Assembly (NCBI GenBank): GCA_041395245.1
Contig: JAWLAY010000017.1
Location: forward strand, 38,863 to 102,862
Source: Aquimonas sp041395245
Lineage (GTDB): Bacteria; Pseudomonadota; Gammaproteobacteria; Xanthomonadales; Xanthomonadaceae
Length of the DNA stretch: 64,000 nucleotides
Direction of reading: 5' to 3'
Below the pieces are notes generated by a model. The model was given only the letters and a program-made list of their open reading frames with translations. It was not told the origin of the DNA and ran no database searches. Shown here one piece after another: positions 1 to 8,859 of this stretch. Every line of letters begins with the position of its first letter. Within the stretch, counting starts at the first letter, position 1. Made by a program: the position numbers and the translations under genes.

Positions 1-580
1 TGTCCGGATTGGTCGGGTGATACTCGATCGTGGTTTCGTTGTTGCTCAGCGTGCCATCAAAAGGGCCTTCCGAGAGCACCGTGGCCGCTTTGCCGCGCTT
101 GTCGACCGGATCGGTCGCCCAACGCGCTGGCGCTGGCGGCGCCGAAGCGTTTTCCGGGCCCTTGTAGTGGTTTTTGCCGCGCTCGGTCAGGAACAGTTTG
201 CCGCCCTGCATCAAACCACCGAACCGGTACTGGTATTCCTTGTCGAACTCACGCGGATAGATGTCCGATTCCAGCGGGAAGCCCTGCTCGATCATCTCCT
301 TGCGCTTCAACACCTTGAAAAACGCAGGCACGCCCGGAACATAACGGTCGTTGTCCGGCAGTATCCGAAGATCCTCCGCACGCAGCTGGTAGTTGCGGTC
401 GTCCCACGGACCGAACTTGCTGAGACTCGCGTAGTCGACCGACTGATCGACACCAAGCGCCTGAATGGGCTGATAATTTTCGTCAGCTTTCGGCACTTCG
501 ACCTCGGCCGCCGCGACGGCCAAGGACAACACCCCTGAAGTTGCCAAGGCAAACCACTTGGCAAGAGCAATCACTTTCAT
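1..580 (-). CDS. Exported protein of unknown function, 3' end outside the window
   Basis: The frame opens at an ATG (578-580) and runs 193 codons without a stop to the window edge, so the C-terminus is missing. A GGGGAG ribosome binding site lies 8 nt upstream. Residues 1-25 look like a Sec signal peptide: MKVIALAK, then a hydrophobic run ending in AVAAA, with likely cleavage before EVEVP. The mature part is hydrophilic and rich in charged and aromatic residues (for example FGPWDDRNYQ and YPREFDKEYQYRF) with a proline/alanine-rich stretch near residue 150. I do not recognise a family. The strand and frame are supported by the signal peptide, the ribosome binding site and the absence of stops; the opposite-strand frame across the same bases has none of these. 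Confidence 0.7.
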   Translation of the reverse strand, partial: MKVIALAKWFALATSGVLSLAVAAAEVEVPKADENYQPIQALGVDQSVDYASLSKFGPWDDRNYQLRAEDLRILPDNDRYVPGVPAFFKVLKRKEMIEQGFPLESDIYPREFDKEYQYRFGGLMQGGKLFLTERGKNHYKGPENASAPPAPARWATDPVDKRGKAATVLSEGPFDGTLSNNETTIEYHPTNPD

Positions 581-803
581 CAACACCACTCCCCAACGCC
601 CTGCAAGTCGGGCGGTATCCGACAGGATAACCGCGAAGTGGGCATTGAAGCGTGCCTCTGGTCGAAAACCTGCCCGTTTTTGCTGGCTCGATGAATGTAT
701 TCACCGGTGCACCGTTCCAAGGCGCGTCGGCAACGCGCCGAATCACCTTCGCGCAGACGTTGACGACCCCGCGGCAGGAGAGCTGACTCTCACGCAACGC
801 CGC

Positions 804-1382
804 CTACAGGTCTTCGAGATCACCGTGTCGGGTCCGCGCATCGAACATCGAATGCCGAAGCGAGAGATGCACCAGACTGCGACGGTATGCCCGCTCGATG
901 GACCGCTCCAGGGTACGGCAATCCTGATCGCCGGGCATCGTCTCCAACGTCGCCTTCAACGTGTCAGCGGCCTCCATCGAATAGCCGACATGGGTCTGCT
1001 CATGTGCCAGTAATGCGTCCCTTGCGCGCTGCCAACGATCACGCATTTCGGCAGACGGCGCTTCGGGAGGTTGCCATCGTGGTATCCGAACCTCCTGACT
1101 CAATCGAATGGAGATCGACTCGACGACACAGTTGCCGGGCGTTTGTTCAAGCGATTGCTGCAGCTCCAGGCTCGCCTTGGTCAAGCCCTCGTAGTGCCTA
1201 CTGGGGTCATCCATCTCCGGATGCGGCCGCAAGTCGTGAATCACCGCATTGGGGCGAACGGAGAACACCGGAAAGTCGTGGTGTTCGATCTCGGCGACCA
1301 AACGCACGGGGCCGAGTGCCAGGCACACAGGCGACAGACCGAACAGCAGCACAAGAAAAACACATTGCATCGACAGGCTCAT
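804..1382 (-). CDS. Secreted DUF922-type zinc-dependent protease
   Basis: Predicted exported metalloprotease-like protein. Starting at the ATG at 1380-1382 (MSLSMQ) gives a signal peptide with the hydrophobic core CVFLVLLFGLSPVCLALG. The motif LAHEQTHVGY at about residues 125-134 contains the HExxH zinc signature, as in the DUF922 (predicted secreted Zn-dependent protease) family; two cysteines flank the core (GNCVVE and GDQDCR). The frame stays open upstream to a GTG at 1466 and an ATG at 1451, but those residues look non-coding and would bury the signal peptide; none of the candidate starts has a strong ribosome binding site. The substrate is unknown. It lies 96 nt downstream of the Tat-signal epimerase-like gene on the same strand. 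Confidence 0.72.
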   Translation of the reverse strand: MSLSMQCVFLVLLFGLSPVCLALGPVRLVAEIEHHDFPVFSVRPNAVIHDLRPHPEMDDPSRHYEGLTKASLELQQSLEQTPGNCVVESISIRLSQEVRIPRWQPPEAPSAEMRDRWQRARDALLAHEQTHVGYSMEAADTLKATLETMPGDQDCRTLERSIERAYRRSLVHLSLRHSMFDARTRHGDLEDL

Positions 1383-1478
1383 CCACCACGGACGCTGGGG
1401 AACATCGATTCGTCGCGCGACACACCGGCCAGATCGATTGCCCGACGCCATCCGTGTAACGAACACCGACAGCGCGAG

Positions 1479-2609
1479 CTAAGCGGTGCCAAACTTCACC
1501 AGCAAATCTCGCTCCTTTTCTGCCGAAAGGCCCGCGCGCAGCGCTGACTGCCGCTCGGAGGGCAGCGTCGCGAACCACGCCAGCGTGTCGCCAACGGTCT
1601 CACTGAAGGGACGAAAGCTCAGTCCACGCTGCATCGCACGTTGATTACTCACTCTCGCGAAGCCAGCGCTGTCACCGACACCGGGCACCCAGACCGGCAT
1701 GTCCGACCAGGCCTGAACACCCTGCTTCTCCAGGAAGGGTGTTGGCAGCCAATGCAGACGCGCGCCAGCAGTGGTTCCGGCGCGAATGCCGTGCAGCATG
1801 GAAGCCATGCTCATCTCGTAATTTGGCCCGGTTGCGTTGAAGGTGCCAGCGGTGCCGGTTTCGGCCATTCGAACGGTCCACTCCGCCAGATCGCGCGCAT
1901 CGATGAACTGCACCGGATCACTGCCATCACCCGGAGCGGCGACATCGCCACCGCGCGCGATTCGGACTGGCCAGTAGGTAAAGCGATCGGTTTCATCGCC
2001 CGGACCCACGATCAATCCAGGTCGAATGATCGTGACCGCCTTCTCGCCATACTCTTGGCGCGCCTGCGCTTCACTCAGCGCCTTGAGCGGTCCGTACAGA
2101 TTCATGTTGGCGCGAAGTCCGGCCATGGTCTCGGCCATCGCGTCATCACCGTCGTAGGTCGCCACGGCCGCGCCTTCGTCCATGTTCGGCTGCGAAGTGT
2201 CCGCGTAGACCGAAATGGTCGAAATGAAAACGTAGTGACCGATATGCCCTTTGAGCACCCTGGCCGCATCACGCACCCACACAGGAACCGAGGTCGGGTT
2301 ATCAATGCAGACATCCCACTCGCGACCTTGCAGTGCGCTGTAGTCGCCCGTGTCGCGGTCACCCAGCAACTCCTCGACATCGTCAGGCCAACGCTGCGGC
2401 TTGCGACCGCGATTGAACAGTGTGACCTGATGACCACGCGCCAGTGCGTACCGGACCTGATGCGGACCGGTAAATCCGGTACCACCCAGGATAAGGATGC
2501 GCAGCGGTTTTTCCGCCTTGCCGACCGCGCTGGCAAATCCAGGCGAGAGTGCGGTCGCGGCGGCAGAAAGGCCCAGCTTGAGCAGTTCACGGCGGGTGGA
2601 GTGAATCAT
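1479..2609 (-). CDS. Tat-exported NAD-dependent epimerase/dehydratase-like protein
   Basis: 376 residues. Residues 1-28 form a twin-arginine signal (STRRELLKLGLSAAATAL, cleavage near ASA), so the folded protein is probably exported by Tat with its cofactor bound. The mature chain begins with an extended-SDR Rossmann fold: ILILGGTGFTGPHQV is the nucleotide-binding loop, and NRGRKP follows strand 2. The region around residues 150-200 (VFISTISVYAD, then MNLYGPLKA) occupies the place of the catalytic Ser/Tyr segment, with Y and K of LYGPLK as candidates. This resembles NAD-dependent epimerase/isoflavone-reductase-like proteins; the substrate cannot be told. An AGGAGAGG ribosome binding site precedes the ATG. 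It is divergent from the secreted-protein gene at 2732. Confidence 0.82.
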   Translation of the reverse strand: MIHSTRRELLKLGLSAAATALSPGFASAVGKAEKPLRILILGGTGFTGPHQVRYALARGHQVTLFNRGRKPQRWPDDVEELLGDRDTGDYSALQGREWDVCIDNPTSVPVWVRDAARVLKGHIGHYVFISTISVYADTSQPNMDEGAAVATYDGDDAMAETMAGLRANMNLYGPLKALSEAQARQEYGEKAVTIIRPGLIVGPGDETDRFTYWPVRIARGGDVAAPGDGSDPVQFIDARDLAEWTVRMAETGTAGTFNATGPNYEMSMASMLHGIRAGTTAGARLHWLPTPFLEKQGVQAWSDMPVWVPGVGDSAGFARVSNQRAMQRGLSFRPFSETVGDTLAWFATLPSERQSALRAGLSAEKERDLLVKFGTA

Positions 2610-2731
2610 GGCGGCCTCTCCTTTGTGTCGGCGTCCACGCTACGCCGTGCACACCGCGACATCGTGGGCCGAAAGTCAGGGACAGGTGCTGCTAGCATTG
2701 CTGCCCATCTCTGCATACTGGACAGCACCTG

Positions 2732-3400
2732 ATGTGGCAACAACGCGTCTATGCGCTGGTCTTTGTTCTCGCGACAGTGTGTGCTTCTTCGCCTGCAGGC
2801 GCGACGCTTCTGCGTTGCGACCATTGTTCGGAATCGCAGCGCCTGGCGCAGTTGCCCGCGCCAATGCCGGTTCCCACCAAGTACCTCTTCGCGGACTTCA
2901 GCAGTGGTGAGGTCTACGGCTATCTTGTTGCAGCTCGCAATGCGGCGGGCGGGAAGACCTCGGTGCTCGCCGTCAACGATATTCCCGAGCCCTTGCGTGT
3001 CTTGGCAGAGCGCCTCGCTCGCGTGCATGCCGCTAGCCACGGCAGCATGCAAATCAGCATTGCCGTTAAGGAGGAGGCGCTGCAGATTCCAAGCTGGGCA
3101 AGGTTGATTGGCCGTAACATCCCGAACGATGCCCCTGCACGCTCGCGGATCGAGGACGCATTGCGCGACAAGGGCGACCTGTTTCTGGCACACGACCCAG
3201 CGCTGTCCGACATGCTCGAGATCTGGCGCAGCCAGGAGGGCTTGCACAGCACATTTCCGGGCTGGCTGGACGCCGTACAACTCGAGTTCCGGGTGAGGTT
3301 CGCCGATGGCGCGGAGCACGTGTTCCGGCGCGACTGGGAGAGCGACCAGGTGCGTCTGGTCGAGCCCGATGCAGCGCCTTCATCTACCGTGAATCAGTAG
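2732..3400 (+). CDS. Secreted protein of unknown function
   Basis: 222 residues starting MWQQRVYALVFVLATVCASS; residues 1-25 are a good Sec signal peptide with cleavage after PAGA. The mature part starts with a CDHC pair (RCDHCSESQ), which could be a disulfide or metal site, followed by a mixed alpha/beta sequence without a motif I can name. It is transcribed divergently from the Tat epimerase gene over a 122-nt gap, and it ends 7 nt inside the convergent rlmM gene (stop-to-stop overlap). The reverse strand also has a long open frame here, but that frame lacks a signal peptide or any recognisable motif. Confidence 0.65.
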   Translation: MWQQRVYALVFVLATVCASSPAGATLLRCDHCSESQRLAQLPAPMPVPTKYLFADFSSGEVYGYLVAARNAAGGKTSVLAVNDIPEPLRVLAERLARVHAASHGSMQISIAVKEEALQIPSWARLIGRNIPNDAPARSRIEDALRDKGDLFLAHDPALSDMLEIWRSQEGLHSTFPGWLDAVQLEFRVRFADGAEHVFRRDWESDQVRLVEPDAAPSSTVNQ

Positions 3401-4476
3401 TCGCGAGGCAACAGCGCCACGGTGATCTCCTCGCGATCATGGTAGAGCTGGCGCGCGCGCCAGTGCAGGTCGATGTCGGCGTCGCGCAATCGATCGCGCA
3501 TGCGTTCGCGAAGCTGGCAGACCTCGGCGTAACGCTTCTTCATCGGCAACTTGAGGTTGAAAATCGTGCGTCGACAATCGCCCTTCACCAACCAGTCGCC
3601 GATCAGTTCCGCAACGCGCTTGGGTTGCTCAACCATGTCGCAGACCAACCAGTCCACCGGATGCTCCGGCCGCCAGCGGAATCCATCGGCGCGGTAGTGT
3701 TTGATCATGCCGGTGCCGATGGCACTCTCGGCCAAGGGCCCGTTGTCGATGGCACTCACCTGCAATCCCGCCCGCGCCAGCACCCAACTCCAACCGCCCG
3801 GTGCGGCACCGAGATCCACCGCGCGCTGCCCTGACTTCATCCAGCGCGACCTTTCGTCCTCGCTCATCAGCGTCAGCAGCGCCTCCTCCAGCTTGAGCGC
3901 GGATCGACTGGGCGCATCGTGCGCCAGCTTGAGGCGCGGAATGCCCTGCAGCCAGGGTGAACTATCCGCCGGATCGCTGTGCGCCAGCAGCAGATGCGTG
4001 CCACCCAGCAGGATCACATGCAGTCGCGGTGCGCGGACGTCCGTGCTGGCACTGAGCCAACCAACGCGACGCAGTCCAGCTCGCAGGGCATTGCCAAAAC
4101 TGCGCGCCAGCGCCGACAGGGTTCGGCCCTCGTCCGCGTCGGGGTGTTCCATCCACAAGTCGCCAAATCGCTGTCCGCGCTCGGCAATGGCTGCCAGTAC
4201 CGGCGTCAGACGATCCTTCGGGTCCATCTCCTGCAACTCGGCAAACACCGACAGACACTGCCGCGCAAAAATCAAATCGCGCCAGGACAAGCGCTTTTCC
4301 AGCAGCGACTGACTACTGGCGTCCAGCCCCAGAAAGCGCACAAAACCGCTGTCACGATCTGTCTTCGGATACCCCGCAACGCCACATCGCGCCGCTTGAT
4401 CAATGATCTCCGCCGCGCACTCTGGCTCGAAGCCAGCGCGACAGGGCAGATACAGGCCAGCCGCCGCGCCGCTCAA
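3394..4476 (-). CDS. rlmM: 23S rRNA (cytidine-2498 2'-O)-methyltransferase RlmM
   Basis: 360 residues, the usual RlmM length. The N-terminal half (YLPCRAGFEPECAAEI onwards) corresponds to the THUMP-like RNA-binding part. The C-terminal half is a SAM-dependent RrmJ-type fold: AVDLGAAPGGWSWVLARAG is the SAM loop, VDWLVCDMVEQP carries the catalytic Asp, and FNLKLPMKKRY and REEITVALL supply the Lys and Glu of the K-D-K-E tetrad. The family uses SAM to methylate the ribose of C2498 in 23S rRNA in the cytoplasm. Its ATG overlaps the stop of the upstream deaminase gene by 4 nt, suggesting translational coupling in a glnS-lipoprotein-deaminase-rlmM string. Confidence 0.93.
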   Translation of the reverse strand: MSGAAAGLYLPCRAGFEPECAAEIIDQAARCGVAGYPKTDRDSGFVRFLGLDASSQSLLEKRLSWRDLIFARQCLSVFAELQEMDPKDRLTPVLAAIAERGQRFGDLWMEHPDADEGRTLSALARSFGNALRAGLRRVGWLSASTDVRAPRLHVILLGGTHLLLAHSDPADSSPWLQGIPRLKLAHDAPSRSALKLEEALLTLMSEDERSRWMKSGQRAVDLGAAPGGWSWVLARAGLQVSAIDNGPLAESAIGTGMIKHYRADGFRWRPEHPVDWLVCDMVEQPKRVAELIGDWLVKGDCRRTIFNLKLPMKKRYAEVCQLRERMRDRLRDADIDLHWRARQLYHDREEITVALLPRDY

Positions 4477-5033
4477 TAGCGTGCCCCGGCGGTTTCACCG
4501 TAGCTGCGCAGCACCTCGCAGGCGGGTTGGCGAAGGATGTCCCTTCGAACCCGAATGCCGCGCGCTTCGAGCTCGCCGATCCAGTCCGAGGGCAGCGGAC
4601 CTTCATCGAACTCGGTCAGGCTCATCACGTCTTCGGCGCGCGCGCCGATCAACAGCGTATCGATGCCGGCCCAGAAACTGGCGCCGTAGCACATGCAACA
4701 CGGCTGAGACGACGTCGCCAGGGTAACGTTGTCCTCGCCTTCGTTGAGACGAAAGCGTTGAGTTCGCGCCTGCGCGGTCATGAACGCCATCATTTCGGCA
4801 TGCGCCACCGAGCAGCTCTGCGGCACCACGCGATTGACGCCGACACCGAGCAAGCGGTCGCGTGAGTCGAAGATGGCCGCGCCAAAGGGGCCACCCGTAC
4901 CCGCTTCGACATTGCGACGCGACAAGGCAATGGCGAGCTGCATCTTGGCGTCATCGCCCGCATGGACAACGCCCTCGGGCGCGAGTTCGTGGACCCAGGC
5001 AGGCAAGGTCAAGTGGATTTGTGCGTACAGCAT
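4473..5033 (-). CDS. Nucleoside/guanine deaminase-like zinc hydrolase (CDA fold)
   Basis: 186 residues with both halves of the cytidine-deaminase-like zinc site: SVAHAEMMAFM (HAE, zinc ligand plus catalytic Glu) and SSQPCCMCYGASFWAG (PCxxC). GGPFGAAIFD is the usual substrate-pocket strand. The order and spacing fit the guanine deaminase/tRNA adenosine deaminase branch. It does not look like the essential TadA, because the region after the PCxxC motif differs (GIDTLLIGARAEDV), so a free base or nucleoside is the likelier substrate. It begins 3 nt after the lipoprotein stop and overlaps rlmM by 4 nt. Confidence 0.82.
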   Translation of the reverse strand: MLYAQIHLTLPAWVHELAPEGVVHAGDDAKMQLAIALSRRNVEAGTGGPFGAAIFDSRDRLLGVGVNRVVPQSCSVAHAEMMAFMTAQARTQRFRLNEGEDNVTLATSSQPCCMCYGASFWAGIDTLLIGARAEDVMSLTEFDEGPLPSDWIGELEARGIRVRRDILRQPACEVLRSYGETAGARY

Positions 5034-5036
5034 GGC

Positions 5037-5375
5037 TCACTCGTGTGGATGGTGTTCGAGCGTTTTGGCTTCGCACTGTCCAGCCACGCACCGGCAGCCG
5101 GGAATCTCGGGGAATCCGCAGATGGACGAAACGCCTTGTTTCGCACACTCGGCGGCCACGCGCTCAGGAAAGGTGTCTGCGTCCTTGTTGACGCAGGCGG
5201 GATAGTACCCGCAACAGTTGCCGACATTCTTCACCGCGCAATCGGCGTCGGTCTGGCAAGTGCGCGATACAACCGGGGGTGCGACCCTGCTGGATTCCGA
5301 AGCATGGTCCGGCATTGACGCACAGGCGCCGAGCAGAAGACTGAAAAGCCCCCTCCTCAGCACCTGATGTATCAC
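5037..5375 (-). CDS. Small cysteine-rich lipoprotein
   Basis: I chose the GTG at 5373-5375 because it overlaps the glnS stop as GTGA, the coupling pattern seen elsewhere in this window. The product is about 112 residues and starts MIHQVLRRGLFSLLLGACAS: a basic n-region, a short hydrophobic core and a lipobox (LGAC), so it should be lipidated at the Cys. The mature part has a dense cysteine pattern (RTCQTDADCAVKN, GNCCGYYPACVN, AAECAKQG, SSICGFPEIPGCRCVAGQC), giving about ten Cys in 80 residues, so a disulfide-rich compact periplasmic fold is likely. The family is not recognised. A GTG 12 nt further upstream (5387) is in frame. Confidence 0.65.
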   Translation of the reverse strand: MIHQVLRRGLFSLLLGACASMPDHASESSRVAPPVVSRTCQTDADCAVKNVGNCCGYYPACVNKDADTFPERVAAECAKQGVSSICGFPEIPGCRCVAGQCEAKTLEHHPHE

Positions 5376-7097
5376 TTGCCAGCCCACGTATCACGCAAGG
5401 TCACCGCACGATTGAACACCGGCTTTTCGGCGCAATGATCGCGACGGTCACTGACGAAGAACCCCAAGCGCTCGAACTGCACGTGCGTCTCGGGCGCACA
5501 CGCGGCCAACGCCGGTTCCACCCAGGCTTGCACGCGGCGAATCGAATCCGGATTCAGGTGGTCGCGATAGGTCTTGCCCTCGGATTCGTCATCCGGATCG
5601 GCGACCTTGAACAGTCGGTCGTACAGGCGAACTTCGGCAGCCACCGCGTGCAAGGCGCTGACCCAGTGGATCGTGCCCTTGACCTTGCGATCCACCGCTG
5701 AACCACCGGGTCGGGTATCCAGGTCGAGGCTGCAGCGCAGTTCGGTGACCTGATCGCCCTGTTTGATGACGTCGTTGCAGCGGACGATACCAACGCCACG
5801 CAGGCGGACTTCCCCGCCCGGCACGAGGCGATGGAAGCCTTTGGGCGGCACTTCCATGAAATCCTCACGCTCGATCCAGAGTTGCGGCGAGAACGGCACC
5901 TCACGCTGACCGAAGGATTCGTCCTTGGGGTGATTGGGAAAACGCAATGTCTCGCGCAACGCCTCGGGCAGGTTGGTCAAGACCACCTTGAGCGGATCGA
6001 GCACGGCCAGTCGCCGTACCGCCTGCACATCCAGCGCATCGCGAATGCAGCCCTCGAACACCGAAAAATCGATGACCGAGTTCTGCTTCGAGATGCCCAC
6101 GCGCTCGGCCAGCAGATGCAGGGCCTGCGGCGGCACGCCACGACGCCGGATGCCCTGCAAGGTCGGCATGCGCGGATCGTCCCAACCCGCCACCAGCTTT
6201 TCGTTGACCAGCGCCAGCAGCTTGCGTTTGCTCATCACGGTGTAGTTGATGTTGAGGCGCGAAAACTCGATCTGTCTCGGCTTGGCGGCCGCCTGATGCC
6301 AACCACGATCTGCCAGCGAGGACAGCAATTCGGGATGGTTGACCAGATCCACCTTGTCCACGCACCAGTCGTAGAGCGGACGATGGTCTTCGAACTCCAG
6401 CGTGCACAGCGAATGGGTGACGCCCTCGATGGCATCCGACAGGCAATGCGCGTAGTCGTACATCGGATAGATGCACCAGGCGTCGCCGGTATTCTGGTGC
6501 GCGACATGCTTGATGCGGAACAACGCGGGATCACGCAAGTTGATGTTGCCGGAGGCCATGTCGATCTTTGCCCGCAAGGTGCGCGCGCCGTCCGCGAACT
6601 CACCTGCGCGCATGCCGGAACAGATCCAGATTCTCGTCAGCACTGCGCTCACGAAACGGCGAGTTGCGACCCGGCTCGGTCAGGGTGCCGCGATAGACGC
6701 GCACCTCGTCGGCGCTCAAGTCGCAGACGTAGGCATCGCCTTGGCGGATCAGCTTTTCGGCGGCTTGATAGAACACCTCGAAGTAGTCGGACGCATGCCG
6801 CAGCTCGCTCCACTCGAAGCCCAGCCAGCGCACATCTTCCTTTATGGCCTCGACGTATTCGGGGTCTTCCTTGGCGGGGTTGGTGTCGTCGAAACGCAAG
6901 TTGCAGCGCCCACCGAACTCACCCGCCACACCGAAGTTCAGGCAAATCGATTTCGAGTGACCGATGTGCAAATAGCCGTTCGGCTCGGGTGGAAAGCGGG
7001 TCTGGATGTGGTCGTGCTTGGCCGAGGCGATGTCCTCGCGGACGATCTGGCGGATGAAGTCGTTGCGTACCGGCGTGGAGTCGTTGGCGTCAGTCAT
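5372..7097 (-). pseudogene. glnS: Glutaminyl-tRNA synthetase, interrupted by a net 2-nt deletion
   Basis: Charges tRNA-Gln. The N-terminal 160 residues (from the ATG at 7097) include the class I signature PPEPNGYLHIGHSKSI and run to ENLDLF (codon at 6618-6620). The frame then hits TGA after five wrong residues. The rest of the enzyme continues in another frame from MRAGEF (ATG at 6611-6613) to the stop at 5372, with TVMSKRKLL as the KMSKS equivalent. GlnRS proteins normally have exactly two residues between this Leu-Phe and Met-Arg-Ala-Gly, but only 4 nt (CGGC) are present, so 2 nt are missing. The reconstructed enzyme is about 575 residues, full length, with no other damage. GlnRS is normally essential in gammaproteobacteria, so a sequencing or assembly error is more likely than a true null; this cannot be decided from the sequence. 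Confidence 0.9.
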
Positions 7098-7240
7098 GGC
7101 GTAAGGCTGTGAATCGAAGGCCGCAGTTTAGCAGGGCGCTGACCCTACCCACGCCCGGCAGGGCCGGGATTCGCCAAGCGCAGAAGAAATCGCCCCGGCT
7201 TCGTTATCCTGTGCCTTCCTGTCCCGTGCGAGTCCTTCCC

Positions 7241-7948
7241 ATGCCCTTCTCGGCCAATGATTCGGTCTACGTGTTGCCACCGCCTGCACTGCCGTCCCTA
7301 GCGGTTGCCGGTACGCGGCAGTATTTCCCGGTGCGGCGGATCTATTGCGTCGGGCGCAATTACGCGGAACACGCGCGGGAAATGGGCGTCGATCCGAGTC
7401 GTGAGGCGCCGTTTTTCTTCATGAAGCCTGCCGACGCCATCGTCGCCGACGGCGGTGTGGTGCCGTACCCGGCACACACCGCCGACTTCCACTACGAGGC
7501 CGAACTGGTTGTGGCGATCGGCGGCGACGGCGCCCACCTCACACCGGAACAGGCAAAGGCGGCCGTCTTCGGCTACGCGGTCGGACTGGACATGACAAGA
7601 CGTGATCTGCAGGCGCAATTCAAGAAGGGCGGCAAACCCTGGGACATGGCCAAGGGCTTTGATCATTCTGCCCCGTGTGGTGCGATCGTACCGGTGAGCC
7701 AGGGCGGTCATCCGACCGATGCGCGGATCACCCTGCAGCACAACGGGGTAGTCAAGCAGGATGCGCGGATCAGCGATCTGATCTGGTCAGTGCCCGAGCT
7801 ACTCGCCAATCTGTCGAGTTTCGTCCGTCTGCAAGCCGGTGACTTGGTCTTCACTGGCACACCAGCCGGCGTCGGCGCGGTCGCACGCGGTGACCGACTG
7901 GTCGCGACCGTGGAGGGCGTCGGCCAGGTCAGCGTGCGCATCGAGTGA
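7241..7948 (+). CDS. Fumarylacetoacetate hydrolase (FAH) family protein
   Basis: 235 residues from the ATG at 7241. The FAH fold is clear: RRIYCVGRNYAEHAREMG at the start, FFMKPADAI, then the metal ligands in DFHYEAELVVAIG (ExE) and VGLDMTRRDLQ (Asp), and the closing VFTGTPAGVGAV. The family includes fumarylpyruvate hydrolase, 2-hydroxyhepta-2,4-diene-dioate isomerase and acylpyruvases; this short single-domain form resembles the acylpyruvase/fumarylpyruvate hydrolase group, but the substrate cannot be fixed by eye and no aromatic-degradation genes adjoin it. The frame is open upstream to 7109, but residues there look non-coding. Divergent from glnS. Confidence 0.87.
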   Translation: MPFSANDSVYVLPPPALPSLAVAGTRQYFPVRRIYCVGRNYAEHAREMGVDPSREAPFFFMKPADAIVADGGVVPYPAHTADFHYEAELVVAIGGDGAHLTPEQAKAAVFGYAVGLDMTRRDLQAQFKKGGKPWDMAKGFDHSAPCGAIVPVSQGGHPTDARITLQHNGVVKQDARISDLIWSVPELLANLSSFVRLQAGDLVFTGTPAGVGAVARGDRLVATVEGVGQVSVRIE

Positions 7949-8091
7949 GGCAATGACCGGGCAGACCGCCCGTGCAATGGTGTGCTTGACGGACACAGCC
8001 AGTCACAGCTCGCGCCCGGCCAACAAATCGCCAACAAACGACCACGTCTGCCTATGCCACACTCCGACCCTTCCTCCACCGTATCCTCGCC

Positions 8092-8859
8092 ATGTTGCAT
8101 CTGATTGCGCTTCCCGCACTGGACGACAACTACATCTGGCACCTGCGGCAATCGGATCGCGCCGGCGTATTGGTCGATCCGGGCGATGCCGATGTCGTGA
8201 TCAATGCCGTGGAGGCAGGACTCGCCGTCGCCGCCGTCCTCATCACGCATCATCACAGTGACCACGTGGCCGCCATCGAGCTGCTTCAGGCGCGCTACGG
8301 CTGGCCGGTCTATGGCCCGGTCGACGCGCGCATACCGGGATCTGTTCACGCGGTGAGCGACGGTGACCGCATCGCGCCGCCCGACTCGGGTCTGGTGTTC
8401 GAGGTGATCGCGACACCGGGCCACACGCGGAGTCACGTCGCCTGGTATGGCGAAGGCCATCTGTTCTGTGGCGACACGCTGTTCAGTCTGGGCTGCGGCC
8501 GATTGTTCGAAGGCAGCGCTGCCCAGATGTACGACTCACTGCAACGCATCGCGGGTTTGCCCGACGACACCCTGCTCTGCCCGGCCCACGAATACACCGA
8601 GGCCAACGCCCGTTTTGCCTTGTTCGTTGACCCGGCCAATACCGCCTTGCAGGCGCGGGCGCATCACGCCGCCAAACAACGTGCCGAGGGTCATCCCACC
8701 CTGCCAGTGAGGCTGCGCAGCGAACGGCAATGCAATCCCTTTCTGCGCGTGCATGAACCCAGCATCCGCTCCGCGGTTGAACAGCACTGGCGTGAACCCG
8801 TCACCGACCCGGTGCATTGTCTTGCCGGCTTGCGTCGCTGGAAGGACGAGTTCCGATGA
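8092..8859 (+). CDS. gloB: Hydroxyacylglutathione hydrolase (glyoxalase II)
   Basis: 255 residues, the usual length. Hydrolyses S-lactoylglutathione to D-lactate and glutathione in methylglyoxal detoxification. It opens with IALPALDDNYIWHL, typical of GloB, then the metallo-beta-lactamase site THHHSDHVAAI (HxHxDH), the bridging residues in TPGHTRSHVAWY, LFCGDTLFSLGCGRLFEG and PAHEYTEAN. The C-terminal glutathione-binding helix region ends in GLRRWKDEFR. The stop overlaps the mltD start (ATGA). The gloB-mltD pairing is also known from enterobacteria. Confidence 0.95.
   Translation: MLHLIALPALDDNYIWHLRQSDRAGVLVDPGDADVVINAVEAGLAVAAVLITHHHSDHVAAIELLQARYGWPVYGPVDARIPGSVHAVSDGDRIAPPDSGLVFEVIATPGHTRSHVAWYGEGHLFCGDTLFSLGCGRLFEGSAAQMYDSLQRIAGLPDDTLLCPAHEYTEANARFALFVDPANTALQARAHHAAKQRAEGHPTLPVRLRSERQCNPFLRVHEPSIRSAVEQHWREPVTDPVHCLAGLRRWKDEFR

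Noticed and set aside
17..538. Long plus-strand open frame at the left edge
   Set aside because: It is antisense to a minus-strand frame with a ribosome binding site and signal peptide, and its own product has an unnatural Arg/Val-rich composition.
721..739. Hairpin GGCGCGT/ACGCGCC after the DUF922 gene as a terminator
   Set aside because: No T-run on either strand, and short GC palindromes are frequent here.
2606..3319. 237-codon minus-strand frame opposite the secreted protein at 2732
   Set aside because: No signal peptide, ribosome binding site or motif; the plus-strand frame has a clear signal peptide.
5372..6652. A separate 426-residue protein starting at 6652
   Set aside because: Its first 13 residues have no counterpart in GlnRS; everything from MRAGEF on is the C-terminal part of the split glnS.
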